A program made the position numbers and the translations under genes. A model generated the notes under the pieces. It searched no databases. It saw nothing but the letters and a program-made list of their open reading frames with translations, and was not told where the DNA came from. Of a stretch of 64,000 nucleotides of DNA, positions 24,037 to 33,495 are shown piece by piece; position 1 is the first letter of the stretch, and the number at the start of each line of letters is the position of its first letter. The stretch is from JAGOFO01 sp964522105. GTDB taxonomy: Bacteria; Myxococcota_A; UBA9042; DTJE01. The stretch covers positions 62,001-126,000 of the forward strand of contig CAZFVA010000001.1 of assembly GCA_964522105.1 (NCBI GenBank), read 5' to 3'.

Positions 24037-24147
24037 TGGTGTCGCTGCATCGCCTTTACGCGGGGCCTGCTTTCGTATGACGGAGTCGGGCTGCTGCCTG
24101 TCTTCCCGAAGATTCCGTTTATCCAGGTATTTAGAGGTATCCACATC

Positions 24148-26217
24148 ATGACTTGCAGAATTTCCACCAGACAATGCCTTTTCAGCGTTATGGCTGCAGG
24201 CCTGCTGCTTATGTCGACCGGCCTTACAACTGCCCGGGCCGAAGCAATTTTTCCGACTTCAAGCTACGGACAGATGCACGAAAAGCTACAGCGCCACGAC
24301 CGGGCGTTTTATAGATTCCTTGCACTGCCGTTCGGATGGTCACTTGAAGCCAACGTGATCTCGGATGGCGACAAGGCCCTGATTGTTCAATTTCTAGACC
24401 AGACAGAAAGCGAAGACGTCAAGGCAGTCACCGGGAAACACCCTTATGAAATGTTTACAAACTACGAAGAGCACGGTGACCTCGGCATGTTCGGCGGCGT
24501 TGCCATTGCTGGAACTGCCTTCAAATACATGACGCTCAAGCGCGACGGCGGCACGGCAGAACAGCTTGCCGAAGCCAGACACGACGTCGTGCGCGCAATC
24601 GAAAATCAACATATTTTCTGGGCCATCACGGGCGAACCTGGCGTTTTTGCACGCGGCATCCGCAGACTGGTCGATGAAGACCCGGAAGCCCCGCCGATAC
24701 CTGACACGCCACGCGAACTGATTCCGCTGTTTGACGAGGCTGGAAAGCCCTACCCGTACGCAAAGGACAACGGCACCTGGCGCGATGACAATTCAAAGGG
24801 CGTGCTTCCCGCTGACACATGGATCTGGGTTGATTCCGCATCCAAGGACCAGCTTGTAGGACAGATTTTCGCGATGGTTCTTCTTTATGATGCGGCAGCG
24901 GGCGACCCAGATATCGACCAGTCGCTGATTGCTCAGATGCAGGCTGACGCCCGTGCCACAGCCGCGATGCTGATGACGATGCGCGACATTTCAACACTGG
25001 AAGGTCCCGCAGGTATTGGCGAATATGACCTGATCATCATGGACGCGGACGGCCGCCCGACCTACCACCATGACATTAACCCGTACTCGCTTGAAAAGGT
25101 TTATCTGCCGACCGACGTCGGCTCTTACAACATGTTCAATCTGGCCGTGACGATGGGCGTAATGAAAGGTCTTTACCATGTGACAGGCGACGCGGACATT
25201 GAAACGTACACGTTTGGCGAACTGATGGGCAACCGCGGATACCTCGACATGATGGACGCTCCGGTTGATGATCCGAACGTCATGGATTACATCTACGCCG
25301 ACCTCAAGACCAACTATTCAAACGTAAACATGATTGCGACTGCGATCTGGCTGGCCCTTTACACTGAAAACGACCCGCTCGTTGAAGCCCCGCTTCAGAA
25401 TTTCCTGGAAGATCGGTTCTGGAATCGCGAAGGAACGACCCGGACGGCCAGCATGTCCAAGATTCCGTTCTTTAACCTGGTGTGGATGGGCATTACTGAC
25501 CGTGGTTTTACAAGAGACCTGGTTGATGAAACGGCCGCGCTGCTTTCAGCCTTCCCGCTTGGACCATATTTCAACAGCCGACGGATCATCAATTGCGACG
25601 AGACGGAACTGGCCGCCGGGCAGTGTCTGGCCGTGGACGACGAAACGATCATCACACTTGAAAACGGTCTGAACAGGGGAAACTGGCCGGTTTCAACGGT
25701 GGCTCTTGACCCGACAATCAGGCCCCCATCCAATTTTGACGCAAGGTCCGACCCGTTCGAAGTGAACGGCGGCGGCGGCCCGACCATGAATCCAGGCGGC
25801 GACCACATCGCGGCGTACTGGATGGGTCGTTACCTGTCAATAAATGCGGCCGGCACCTCATCAAGGTCACCGAACGCACGCACACACATGCAGGTGCCAG
25901 GCTTGACTGTAGTTGAAAACCCGCCGGAAACTGCCGAAATTATTGATGTCGAGATTATTGAAGATGCGATTGCCACTGATCACGGGTCGATCACCGACAT
26001 TCGGGCCGATTTGAACGCCACAGACCTCGCCGCCAGTGATATTTCAACAACTGATGCGACGACAGGCACCGACGACGGCACTGAACAGAAACCTGGTTCC
26101 GGCTGCTCGGCAGCGGGGCCGTCTTCAGGCTCTGGCGCACTGGTGCTTATCATCCTTGGAATGGGCTTGATTTCATTCGTCGCTGTCCGAAAACGCCGCA
26201 CTTTATCTGCTAACTGA
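24148..26217 (+). CDS. Large exported protein with MYXO-CTERM-like C-terminal tail, unknown function
   Basis: 689 residues. Signal peptide (LFSVMAAGLLLMSTGLTTARA), then about 570 residues of mixed helix-rich sequence with no motif I recognise, containing repeated aromatic and acidic stretches (for example AIFPTSSYGQMHEKLQRHDR and VGSYNMFNLAVTMG). Residues from about 600 form an Ile/Asp/Thr linker, then GSGCSAAGP, a hydrophobic helix and VRKRR at the end. This Gly-Cys / helix / Arg-rich layout matches MYXO-CTERM sorting signals, which are cleaved and linked by a rhombosortase-like system in Myxococcota. The protein is probably displayed on the cell surface. The helical-pair pattern could suit an alpha/alpha toroid, but that is a guess. 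Confidence 0.75.
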   Translation: MTCRISTRQCLFSVMAAGLLLMSTGLTTARAEAIFPTSSYGQMHEKLQRHDRAFYRFLALPFGWSLEANVISDGDKALIVQFLDQTESEDVKAVTGKHPYEMFTNYEEHGDLGMFGGVAIAGTAFKYMTLKRDGGTAEQLAEARHDVVRAIENQHIFWAITGEPGVFARGIRRLVDEDPEAPPIPDTPRELIPLFDEAGKPYPYAKDNGTWRDDNSKGVLPADTWIWVDSASKDQLVGQIFAMVLLYDAAAGDPDIDQSLIAQMQADARATAAMLMTMRDISTLEGPAGIGEYDLIIMDADGRPTYHHDINPYSLEKVYLPTDVGSYNMFNLAVTMGVMKGLYHVTGDADIETYTFGELMGNRGYLDMMDAPVDDPNVMDYIYADLKTNYSNVNMIATAIWLALYTENDPLVEAPLQNFLEDRFWNREGTTRTASMSKIPFFNLVWMGITDRGFTRDLVDETAALLSAFPLGPYFNSRRIINCDETELAAGQCLAVDDETIITLENGLNRGNWPVSTVALDPTIRPPSNFDARSDPFEVNGGGGPTMNPGGDHIAAYWMGRYLSINAAGTSSRSPNARTHMQVPGLTVVENPPETAEIIDVEIIEDAIATDHGSITDIRADLNATDLAASDISTTDATTGTDDGTEQKPGSGCSAAGPSSGSGALVLIILGMGLISFVAVRKRRTLSAN

Positions 26218-26314
26218 CACCAAATAAGCTGAAATTCCCCGCACACACGTTACATCTCTTGACCGGCCCCATAAATAACCACATCCTAGACATAGTTACC
26301 GGACGAATTGACCG

Positions 26315-27841
26315 ATGGGATTTGGATTTCCAGGCCTGAAAAAACTTAAAGATGCTTTCAATAAAGACCCGGGGGTACGTGCGCCAGCATCAGGCCTTGA
26401 AGGCCAGACCATTGACGGTCGATTCAAGGTAATCCGCAAAATTGGCGTCGGCGGCATGGGTACAGTATATCTGGCGCGTCAGACCTCAATGGACCGGGAT
26501 GTCGCGATCAAGGTTCTGAACCCTGACAAACTTGATGACGACGACGCCAGAAAAAGGTTCAGGATTGAAGCCGCCGCCGTCAGCAAGCTGAAAAGCCCGC
26601 ACACAATCAGCGTTTATGATTTCGGTGAAGACAATGAAGGGGAAATGTACCTGGTAATGGAGCTGCTTGAAGGCCGGCCGCTTGCAGACATAATCAAAAC
26701 CGAAGGTCCACTGGACATCAATAAAGTCCTGAGAATTACCGAACAGATACTGGATTCGCTTGGCGAGGCTCACAATGCCGGTATTTTGCACCGCGATATG
26801 AAGCCGGACAACGTGTTTGTCATGGAAACGCCGGGGACCGGCGTGTTCGTGAAAGTGCTGGATTTCGGGATCGCGAAACTTATGGGCGGCCCCGATGCAA
26901 CCAGAACGTGGCCCGGGCTGGTGATCGGTACACCGGCATACATGAGCCCTGAACAGGTAATGGGCAAGCGCCTGGATAACAGATCCGACCTGTACAGCGT
27001 CGCTGTCGTCATGTTTGAAATGCTTTCCGGCGGGCTGCCGGTGACAGGAAAAACACCGATCGAAATCGGCGTAAAGAAAGTTCGCAGCATGCCGTCAAAG
27101 CTTGCTTTCGTTAACGGCACAATCGCATATCCCGAAGGTGCAGATGCGTTTTTTGCCCGGACACTGAACCCGGATCCTGGAAAACGTCCAGCTAATGCAG
27201 CCGAGTTCAAGCAACTTATCCAGGATATGTTCGGGATTGATTTATCAGCAATCAGCGGTTCTGCTAATACCGCGATACAACTGCAACTTCCCAACATTGC
27301 GACCGCAGGCGACAGCATCACGACAACGCCGGCGAAAGTTTTCCTGACAGATTCAAACGCTATTGAAGCGGCCTTTGAGGCCGAAAGAAAGCGAACAGCG
27401 AAAAGCTCGGCGGGCGGCCCGCCGGAAGTCGATCGCAGATGGGCGATTCGCCTGCCCAAACTGTCATCGGTCAAATGCTATTACAACGGTTCCGAGTTTG
27501 ATGGTACTGCGGGAAACATGAGTTCCTCGGGCGGGTTCATTCATTCAACATGGCTGCCGGTCGTCAGTCACAGGGTAACAATTACGTTCACGTGTCCCGG
27601 CACAAAAGACTGGAATATTGGAATCCTGGCCGAGGTTGTCAGAACTTCCCAGGGTTCGGGCAATCCGGGAGACGTGCGCGGTTTTGGAGTTCGCTGGATA
27701 AAAATGAGAGCCCGTGGCGGACTGCCTTGCCTGACTAATTTTTTCACGTCGTCGCTGGGCAAAGACTTGAAGACATCCCTGCCAGAAGATACCAGCGCAA
27801 ATCAATGGGAATACCTGTTTGCTGAATCCAAATTTGTTTAA
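26315..27841 (+). CDS. Serine/threonine protein kinase fused to PilZ domain
   Basis: 508 residues, cytoplasmic. Kinase domain about 35-310: G-loop IGVGGMGTVY, catalytic Lys66, HRDMKPDN with Asp161, DFG at 183-185 and the GTPAYMSPEQ activation segment; all catalytic residues are present. After a linker the C-terminal PilZ domain (about 370-480) has both c-di-GMP signatures, RxxxR (Arg375 and Arg379) and NxSxxG (Asn401, Ser403, Gly406). The architecture suggests a kinase whose activity or targets respond to the second messenger c-di-GMP. Many myxobacterial kinases have transmembrane C-termini; none is seen here. It is followed by an OmpA-family gene 21 bases downstream. Confidence 0.92.
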   Translation: MGFGFPGLKKLKDAFNKDPGVRAPASGLEGQTIDGRFKVIRKIGVGGMGTVYLARQTSMDRDVAIKVLNPDKLDDDDARKRFRIEAAAVSKLKSPHTISVYDFGEDNEGEMYLVMELLEGRPLADIIKTEGPLDINKVLRITEQILDSLGEAHNAGILHRDMKPDNVFVMETPGTGVFVKVLDFGIAKLMGGPDATRTWPGLVIGTPAYMSPEQVMGKRLDNRSDLYSVAVVMFEMLSGGLPVTGKTPIEIGVKKVRSMPSKLAFVNGTIAYPEGADAFFARTLNPDPGKRPANAAEFKQLIQDMFGIDLSAISGSANTAIQLQLPNIATAGDSITTTPAKVFLTDSNAIEAAFEAERKRTAKSSAGGPPEVDRRWAIRLPKLSSVKCYYNGSEFDGTAGNMSSSGGFIHSTWLPVVSHRVTITFTCPGTKDWNIGILAEVVRTSQGSGNPGDVRGFGVRWIKMRARGGLPCLTNFFTSSLGKDLKTSLPEDTSANQWEYLFAESKFV

Positions 27842-27862
27842 CGCCCTTCGTGAGGTGCCGTC

Positions 27863-28888
27863 ATGAACAGAAAATGTCTGGTGCTGCTGGCTGCAATGCT
27901 GTTTATCCCGACAGGCGCATTGGCCGATGTCGAAGGCAATCTGGCTGTCGAAGTCATCAAGCGGGCTGCCGGGGGAAGCGACACGCCGGCCGTCATCTTC
28001 AAAGCCATGGACACAGTTAGAAACCTGACAGTTGACGTCACAAAAACAGGCGGCGAGACGCTGACATATTCAAAAAAGGCCATGAGCAGGGGCGAATCAT
28101 GGAAAGTCGCATGGCCACAGGCGCCGGGCCGCGCCTACTACCGCGTCGAATACAACTACGACGGCCTTTATGAGCCCCAGTCGATCGCGTTTTCGGCCGC
28201 CGTTGCCGAAGACTTTGATATCCAGGTGACGGCGTCGGACATCGATCTCGATGCGGGGCATATCGGCTTCACGACGCGCGGCAAAGTCACAAAGGTGCAG
28301 GTCTGGCTGTTCGCGGTTGACGGGAAGGAAATTCTGAAGCGCGAGCTACGCATGGACCTGCCGAGCGGGCCATACAAAGGGCTTGAATACCCGGTGCCGG
28401 CGCAGGAAATCGGGCTGGTAAAAGTAGTCGCCGTTGACCCGACCGACTTCACGAAAGAGCTGACATTCACGCCGATTTCGATGCCTGTTCCGCATGACGA
28501 AGTGAACTTCGAATTTGGAAAGGCCGACGTACGGGCGGCCGAAGAACCGAAGCTTGAAAAGGTGCTGGCCGAGACGGAAAAGGCCGTTGCCAACCTTGGA
28601 AAACAGATTCAATTCAAACTGTTTGTCGCCGGTTACACCGACACGGTCGGTTCGCATGAAGCAAACATCGAACTGTCCCGCAAACGCGCCGAATCGATCG
28701 CGGGATGGCTGCGTGGCCACGGCATGAAACTGCCTGTCTGTTCAAAGGGTTTTGGCGAAACGGTCCTGGCAGTGTCGACACCTGACGAAACCCAGAATGA
28801 ACAGAACCGCCGCACAATCTTCGTAATCGCCGGTCAGGCCCCGTACGGTAAAGACTTCCCCGAAAACACCGGCTGGAACTGCAGGTAA
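27863..28888 (+). CDS. OmpA-family envelope protein
   Basis: 341 residues with a cleavable signal peptide (LVLLAAMLFIPTGALA) and no lipobox. A beta-rich region of about 200 residues is followed by a C-terminal OmpA peptidoglycan-binding domain (about 215-330): FEFGKADVR, KLFVAGYTDTVGSHEAN, RAESIAGWLRG, and NRRTIFVI. GAGGTG precedes the ATG at 27863. Located just after the kinase-PilZ gene and probably co-transcribed; a link between second-messenger signalling and envelope anchoring is only suggested by position. Confidence 0.85.
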   Translation: MNRKCLVLLAAMLFIPTGALADVEGNLAVEVIKRAAGGSDTPAVIFKAMDTVRNLTVDVTKTGGETLTYSKKAMSRGESWKVAWPQAPGRAYYRVEYNYDGLYEPQSIAFSAAVAEDFDIQVTASDIDLDAGHIGFTTRGKVTKVQVWLFAVDGKEILKRELRMDLPSGPYKGLEYPVPAQEIGLVKVVAVDPTDFTKELTFTPISMPVPHDEVNFEFGKADVRAAEEPKLEKVLAETEKAVANLGKQIQFKLFVAGYTDTVGSHEANIELSRKRAESIAGWLRGHGMKLPVCSKGFGETVLAVSTPDETQNEQNRRTIFVIAGQAPYGKDFPENTGWNCR

Positions 28889-29010
28889 CGCGACCGGTTG
28901 TCTGCCGTGGCGAGGAGATTTATTTACAAAGGCATCTGCGCCGCTCTCCAGCCGTTTAATGACAGCAACTGACAAACGCGCATTGACGTGCAGAATTCGG
29001 TCGTCAAAGC

Positions 29011-29039
29011 TTGAAATCGATTTATGAATCTGATAGAAA
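29011..29039 (+). promoter_or_regulatory. Candidate promoter of the downstream lipoprotein gene
   Basis: TTGAAA (29011-29016), 17-base spacer, TAGAAA (29034-29039), 28 bases before the ATG at 29068. It supports the later of two possible starts. Confidence 0.4.
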
Positions 29040-29067
29040 ACTGCCGGGTAACAAATGGATACGATCA

Positions 29068-29928
29068 ATGAACGAAAAACCAGTCACCAGCATTTTTCCG
29101 TTAGCAACCGCATTAATTATCTTCGCGATTTCGGCAGGTTGCAGCAGCACACAGAACCAGCCTGACACATCGACTACCAATGACGTGTTGATAACAGCAG
29201 ACCTGGTTCAGACACAGGATTTGGCAGCCTCTGACACAATATCGGGACGCGACGAAAGTATAGGAAACGACTCCGGGGACATCGAAGATGACCTGAGCGC
29301 GACCGACACAACGCCCGTTGATACCGTAACACAGGATGAAGGTTCAACCGACGAAGGACAGACTGTCGCGGCCGGCCCTTATGGCCAGTGCGACGTGGAC
29401 GGCGAATGTAACAGCGACGGATCCGGTCTGGAGTGTTTCAAGTTCCCCGACAGCAAGTTCGGCTACTGCACAAAAGGCTGCACAGAAAACAGCGACTGCC
29501 CGCAATCCCCGACATTGAATCCTGTTGGTTGCCAGAAGGACGGAGGCCAGACGACAGGCACATGCGTGTCATTATGCGGTGCCGTCGGCAACGAAAACCC
29601 GTGTCCGCCGTGGCTTGACTGCGTATCGAGCCAGTTCTGCCTGCCGCCTTCGACAACGATCGCGTCAAAGGAAGTTGGCGAAGCGTGCACAGGTCCTGCC
29701 GAATGTCTTTCCGGTGAATGTATTGAAGGTCAGGCAACCCGCGCCCACTGCGCCGGAAAGTGCGTCACGAACGACGATTGCAAGGGTCCGGAAGGCAAAT
29801 GGAGCGGCACCTGCACTGCAGGCGGCGGCCTGTCCTACAACTTCTGCATTTACATGTGCGGCATGATGGCATCGGGCGCAGTCTGCCCCGGCGACCTCGA
29901 ATGTGTCGGCATGTCGGTCTGTCAGTAA
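29068..29928 (+). CDS. Cys-rich lipoprotein with Asp/Thr-rich linker
   Basis: 286 residues from ATG 29068 (a frame opening at 29011 would put non-signal residues first). Signal peptide with lipobox ISAGC, a linker of Asp, Thr and Ser (about 25-105), then repeated cysteine modules such as CDVDGECNSDGSGLEC, CTKGCTENSDCP, CPPWLDC and CVTNDDCKGP that should form a disulfide-bonded extracytoplasmic domain. Such DxxC modules are frequent in myxobacterial secreted proteins. Function unknown. It converges on ettA. Confidence 0.75.
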   Translation: MNEKPVTSIFPLATALIIFAISAGCSSTQNQPDTSTTNDVLITADLVQTQDLAASDTISGRDESIGNDSGDIEDDLSATDTTPVDTVTQDEGSTDEGQTVAAGPYGQCDVDGECNSDGSGLECFKFPDSKFGYCTKGCTENSDCPQSPTLNPVGCQKDGGQTTGTCVSLCGAVGNENPCPPWLDCVSSQFCLPPSTTIASKEVGEACTGPAECLSGECIEGQATRAHCAGKCVTNDDCKGPEGKWSGTCTAGGGLSYNFCIYMCGMMASGAVCPGDLECVGMSVCQ

Positions 29929-29947
29929 CCCTGCGAATTCCGCAAGA

Positions 29948-31630
29948 CTATCTCGTCAGCGACCGGTACCGGATGCGGTGGGGGGTGTCGGCTTCTTCGC
30001 CCATGCGTTCGCGGCGGTCTTTTTCGTAGTCCGAGTAGTTGCCCGGGTACCAGATGACGCTGCTGTCGCCTTCGAAGGCCAGGATGTGGGTCGCGATTCT
30101 GTCCAGGAACCAGCGGTCATGGCTGATGACCATCGCGCAACCGGCGAAGTTCAACAACGCGTCTTCAAGCGCACGCATCGTGTTGACGTCAAGGTCATTC
30201 GTCGGTTCATCCAGAAGCAGGACGTTAGCCTCGGTCTTCAGCATCCAGGCCAGATGGACGCGGTTGCGCTCGCCGCCTGACAGTATCCCGACCTTCTTCT
30301 GCTGGTCCGGCCCGGTCAGGTTGAACCGCGCGACCCAGGCACGCGAGTTCATTTCCACGCCGCCAATCAGAATCCTGTCCAGACCGCCGGTGATAACTTC
30401 CCAGGCCGTCTTTTCAGGGTCCAGAACGTCACGCATCTGGTCTGCACAGGAAACCTTGACGGTCGCGCCCAGAACAATTTCACCGGCGTCAGGCTTTTCC
30501 TGACCGGCAATCATCTTGAACAGCGTCGTCTTACCGGCACCGTTCGGGCCGACGATACCGACAATAGCACCAGGCGGCATCAGGAAATCCAACTTATCTA
30601 TCAGAAGCCTGTCGTCGAATCCTTTGGACAGACCCTTTGCCTGGATAACGATGTCACCAAGCCGGGGACCCGGTGGAATATAGATTTCAAGGTCCCTGAC
30701 CATCTTTTCAGGCTGTTTCGCCAGCAATTCTTCGTATGCCGTGACACGCGCCTTACCTTTGGCCTGACGACCACGCGGGGACATCTTGATCCATTCAAGT
30801 TCACGCGCAAGTGCCCGCTGGCGCTCACTTTCCGTCTTCGATTCCTTGGCCAGGCGGTCCTGTTTCTGTTCCAGCCACGACGAATAGTTACCCTTCCACG
30901 GGATGCCTTCGCCACGGTCCAGTTCCAGAATCCAGCCGGCCACGTTGTCCAGGAAGTAACGGTCATGGGTGACGGCGATTACTGTGCCACGGTAACGCTG
31001 CAGGTGCTGTTCAAGCCAGTGGACCGACTCGGCGTCCAGATGGTTCGTCGGTTCGTCCAGAAGCAGGATGTCGGGATTCTGCAGAAGCAGGCGGCACAGG
31101 GCAACGCGCCTGATTTCACCACCTGACAGAACCTTGATCGGCATGTCCGGCGGCGGACAGCGCAGCGCTTCCATCGCCAGGTCGAGCTTGCTGTCCAGTT
31201 CCCATGCGCCCACGGCGTCCAGACGGTCCTGAACTTCGCCCTGCCGCTTCAGCAACTGGTCCATTTCTTCGTCGGACATCGGTTCGGCAAAACGCTCGTT
31301 GATAGCTTCATATTCTTCAATCAGCTTGACGATCGGGGCGGCACCTTCGCGGACGATGTCAATTACGGTCTTATCCAGGTCGAGGTGAGGTTCCTGTTCA
31401 AGATAGCCGATCGTGAATCCCGGCGAACATGCCGTGTGGCCGATGAATTCCGTGTCAACGCCGGCCATGATCTTCAGCAGCGTGGACTTACCGGAACCGT
31501 TGGCACCGATTACGCCAATCTTGGCCCCGTAAAAATACGAAAGGTACATGTCCTTCAGCACGGTTTTGGTCCCGTGAATCTTGCCGACACCTACCATTGA
31601 ATAGATTACTTTCTGCGGATCGTCCGCCAT
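29948..31630 (-). CDS. ettA: Energy-dependent translational throttle protein EttA (ABC-F)
   Basis: 560 residues; soluble ABC-F ATPase that binds the ribosomal E site and gates the first peptide bond according to ATP level. Two ABC domains with Walker A GANGSGKST and GPNGAGKTT, signatures LSGGEIRR and LSGGERN, Walker B LLLDEPTNHLD and LLLDEPTNDLD, and the arm/linker region between them. Length and the YLSYFYGAKIGVIG opening fit EttA rather than Uup. It has its own promoter candidate and diverges from the glycan-type operon. Confidence 0.94.
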   Translation of the reverse strand: MADDPQKVIYSMVGVGKIHGTKTVLKDMYLSYFYGAKIGVIGANGSGKSTLLKIMAGVDTEFIGHTACSPGFTIGYLEQEPHLDLDKTVIDIVREGAAPIVKLIEEYEAINERFAEPMSDEEMDQLLKRQGEVQDRLDAVGAWELDSKLDLAMEALRCPPPDMPIKVLSGGEIRRVALCRLLLQNPDILLLDEPTNHLDAESVHWLEQHLQRYRGTVIAVTHDRYFLDNVAGWILELDRGEGIPWKGNYSSWLEQKQDRLAKESKTESERQRALARELEWIKMSPRGRQAKGKARVTAYEELLAKQPEKMVRDLEIYIPPGPRLGDIVIQAKGLSKGFDDRLLIDKLDFLMPPGAIVGIVGPNGAGKTTLFKMIAGQEKPDAGEIVLGATVKVSCADQMRDVLDPEKTAWEVITGGLDRILIGGVEMNSRAWVARFNLTGPDQQKKVGILSGGERNRVHLAWMLKTEANVLLLDEPTNDLDVNTMRALEDALLNFAGCAMVISHDRWFLDRIATHILAFEGDSSVIWYPGNYSDYEKDRRERMGEEADTPHRIRYRSLTR

Positions 31631-31679
31631 ATCAGAACCTCGTTATAAAAGTGCGCAGATCCAAACGCGAAACCGCCAG

Positions 31680-31708
31680 ATGTTAGGGCAAAAGGCAGTT
31701 CTAAACAA
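31680..31708 (-). promoter_or_regulatory. Candidate sigma-70 promoter for ettA
   Basis: Reverse strand TTGTTT (31708-31703), 17-base spacer, TAACAT (31685-31680), about 50 bases upstream of the ettA start. Confidence 0.45.
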
Positions 31709-31758
31709 GGGACTTCTAACGGAAATAAGGCGTTATGAACGTTCACACCAAGACGTTT

Positions 31759-31787
31759 TTGTTAGATAGGGACATTCGGGGTAAAAT
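31759..31787 (+). promoter_or_regulatory. Candidate sigma-70 promoter for the PIG-L operon
   Basis: TTGTTA (31759-31764), 17-base spacer, TAAAAT (31782-31787). The predicted transcript start near 31794 leaves only about 18 bases before the ATG at 31812, and excludes the ATG at 31797 as a good start. Divergent from the ettA promoter. Confidence 0.55.
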
Positions 31788-31811
31788 GGGCGGGCAATGC
31801 CGGGAGGTATC

Positions 31812-32453
31812 ATGTTTTTTTCCAGCGTGAAACGTGCGCTTATACTGGCGCCACATACTGACGACGGCGAATTCGGCTGCGGCGGGACAATTTCCAGGCT
31901 GTGCCGGTCAGGTGTCGAGGTCCATTACCTGGCATTTTCGGACTGCCGCGACTCGCTGCCGGAAGGCTGGCCGCCTGATACGCTGTCCAACGAAGTGAAG
32001 GCCGCAACGCAGAACCTCGGGATCGCGCCGCAGAACCTGCACATATTCAGTTACAGGGTAAGGAACTTCACAGCCGACCGTCAGGCAATTCTGGAAGACC
32101 TGGTCAAATTCCAGCATGACTTGAACCCTGAACTGGTGCTGATGCCGTCGCAGAACGACCTGCATCAGGACCACCAGACTGTCGCAAACGAAGGGCTGCG
32201 GGCGTTCAAGCAGACGACGATTTTAAGCTACGAAATCCCGTGGAATAACATAGAGTTCCGCAACCAGTTATTTGTGAAACTTGATGAAGAAGATGTGGTC
32301 GCGAAAGTGACCGCGCTTGGCAGATACAAGTCACAGGCCGACCGTTACTACGCCAACGAAGAGAGCGTCCGGGCTCAGGCAAGGATGCGCGGCAACCAGA
32401 TTGGCGCCAGATACGCCGAGGTCTTCGAGGTCGTCAGAGCCGTTGTAGGGTGA
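31812..32453 (+). CDS. PIG-L/LmbE-family N-acetylglucosamine deacetylase-like protein
   Basis: 213 residues. The zinc-binding motif near the N-terminus reads APHTDDGEFGCGGTI (family A-H-P-D-D-E), with His and Asp preserved, and the second metal site is QNDLHQDHQTV. Family members remove N-acetyl groups from sugars such as GlcNAc-inositol or glycan precursors. Start ATG 31812 has GGGAGG four bases upstream. It is the first gene of a row with an LpxD-like acyltransferase, a GT2 and an aminotransferase. The order deacetylase then acyltransferase suggests that an acetyl group is replaced by another acyl group on an amino sugar. Confidence 0.87.
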   Translation: MFFSSVKRALILAPHTDDGEFGCGGTISRLCRSGVEVHYLAFSDCRDSLPEGWPPDTLSNEVKAATQNLGIAPQNLHIFSYRVRNFTADRQAILEDLVKFQHDLNPELVLMPSQNDLHQDHQTVANEGLRAFKQTTILSYEIPWNNIEFRNQLFVKLDEEDVVAKVTALGRYKSQADRYYANEESVRAQARMRGNQIGARYAEVFEVVRAVVG

Positions 32454-32477
32454 AGTCGCCCCTGCCCGAGGTAGTTC

Positions 32478-33458
32478 ATGTCCACCAAATACACGTTTAC
32501 ACCCCTTGAAGCCGCGTCCTTCCTGGGACTTTCAGTTTCAGGATGTCAGGACATTGCGGTCGACCGCGCTGAACAGACTTCAGCCGCCGGACCCGGTTGC
32601 GTAACGTGGTTCAAGACGTTTCAGTCAAAACACACCGGCGCAGTGATGGCCGTCAAAGGTGCCTTGATCGTCACCCCACTGCCGTCCTGCGTGGAAGAAC
32701 ACGCGCTGCTGAACCTGATCAGTGTCGGCAACGCCGTAATTTCAACCCCCGAACCGCGCCTTGCGTTTGCCCGACTGCTTGGCCACTTTTTCGGCCATCT
32801 TGAAGCCAGAATCCCGGCCGGAATTGACCCGCGTGCCTGCGTCGATCCGACCGCAGTCATTGGTGAAAATGTCACAATCGGGCCGTTCTGCTTTGTTGGC
32901 GAAGGCGCGTCAATCGGCGACAACACAATCATGCACCCGGGCGCGGTCGTCCATTCACGGTCGCTGGTCGGCCGCAACTGCATCCTGAATTCAAACTGCG
33001 TCATAGGCGGGCGCGGCTTCGGTTTCATCAAGCGCCACGACGGCGTGCTGGAACACTTCCCGCAAATTGGCATCGTAGTGCTTGAAGACGACGTGGAAGT
33101 CGGTGCCTGCACCGCGATTGACCGACCCGGGCTTGGTGAAACAAGACTGAAGAAGGGAACAAAGGTGGACAATGTCGTCCACATAGCTCATAACGCCGTA
33201 ATCGGGCCTGACGCGGCCATCATAGCCGGTGCCGAGGTCGGTGCATCTGTTATCATGGAACAGGGCTCGTGGCTTGGCCCGAACGCCTGCAGCATTGAAA
33301 ACATCAGGATCGGCCGCAACGCCTTTGTCGGTATCGGCGCAACTGTGCTGAAGGACGTTGCCGACGACCAGGTCGTCGCGGGCAACCCTGCCGAGCCGAT
33401 TGAAGTGCTTAGAAGGAACAGAAAGGCCATCAAGAAGCTGGTTGAACAGGACAAGTGA
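32478..33458 (+). CDS. LpxD-like N-acyltransferase (left-handed beta-helix)
   Basis: 326 residues. N-terminal substrate-recognition part followed by hexapeptide repeats (about 115-300) that form a left-handed beta helix, for example VIGENVTIGPFCFVGEGASIGDN. LpxD-type signatures: GRGFGFIKR, PQIGIVVLEDDVEVGACTAIDR and the catalytic His in VVHIAHNAVIG, near residue 238. LpxD adds a hydroxyacyl chain to the UDP-glucosamine amine in lipid A synthesis; the divergence and the position beside PIG-L and GT2 make a related sugar acyltransferase equally likely. Ribosome site CGAGG before the ATG. 24 bases after the deacetylase gene. Confidence 0.82.
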   Translation: MSTKYTFTPLEAASFLGLSVSGCQDIAVDRAEQTSAAGPGCVTWFKTFQSKHTGAVMAVKGALIVTPLPSCVEEHALLNLISVGNAVISTPEPRLAFARLLGHFFGHLEARIPAGIDPRACVDPTAVIGENVTIGPFCFVGEGASIGDNTIMHPGAVVHSRSLVGRNCILNSNCVIGGRGFGFIKRHDGVLEHFPQIGIVVLEDDVEVGACTAIDRPGLGETRLKKGTKVDNVVHIAHNAVIGPDAAIIAGAEVGASVIMEQGSWLGPNACSIENIRIGRNAFVGIGATVLKDVADDQVVAGNPAEPIEVLRRNRKAIKKLVEQDK

Positions 33459-33495
33459 TCTGACAGCCCGGGCTGGTTCGGAAGCAAGTATATTG

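Noticed and set aside
23308..24174. Long open frame on the reverse strand opposite the Cys-rich zinc-type gene
   Set aside because: Its translation is Arg/His/Phe-rich, lacks a ribosome site and signal, and mirrors the forward gene, whose Cys pairs and ribosome sites look real.
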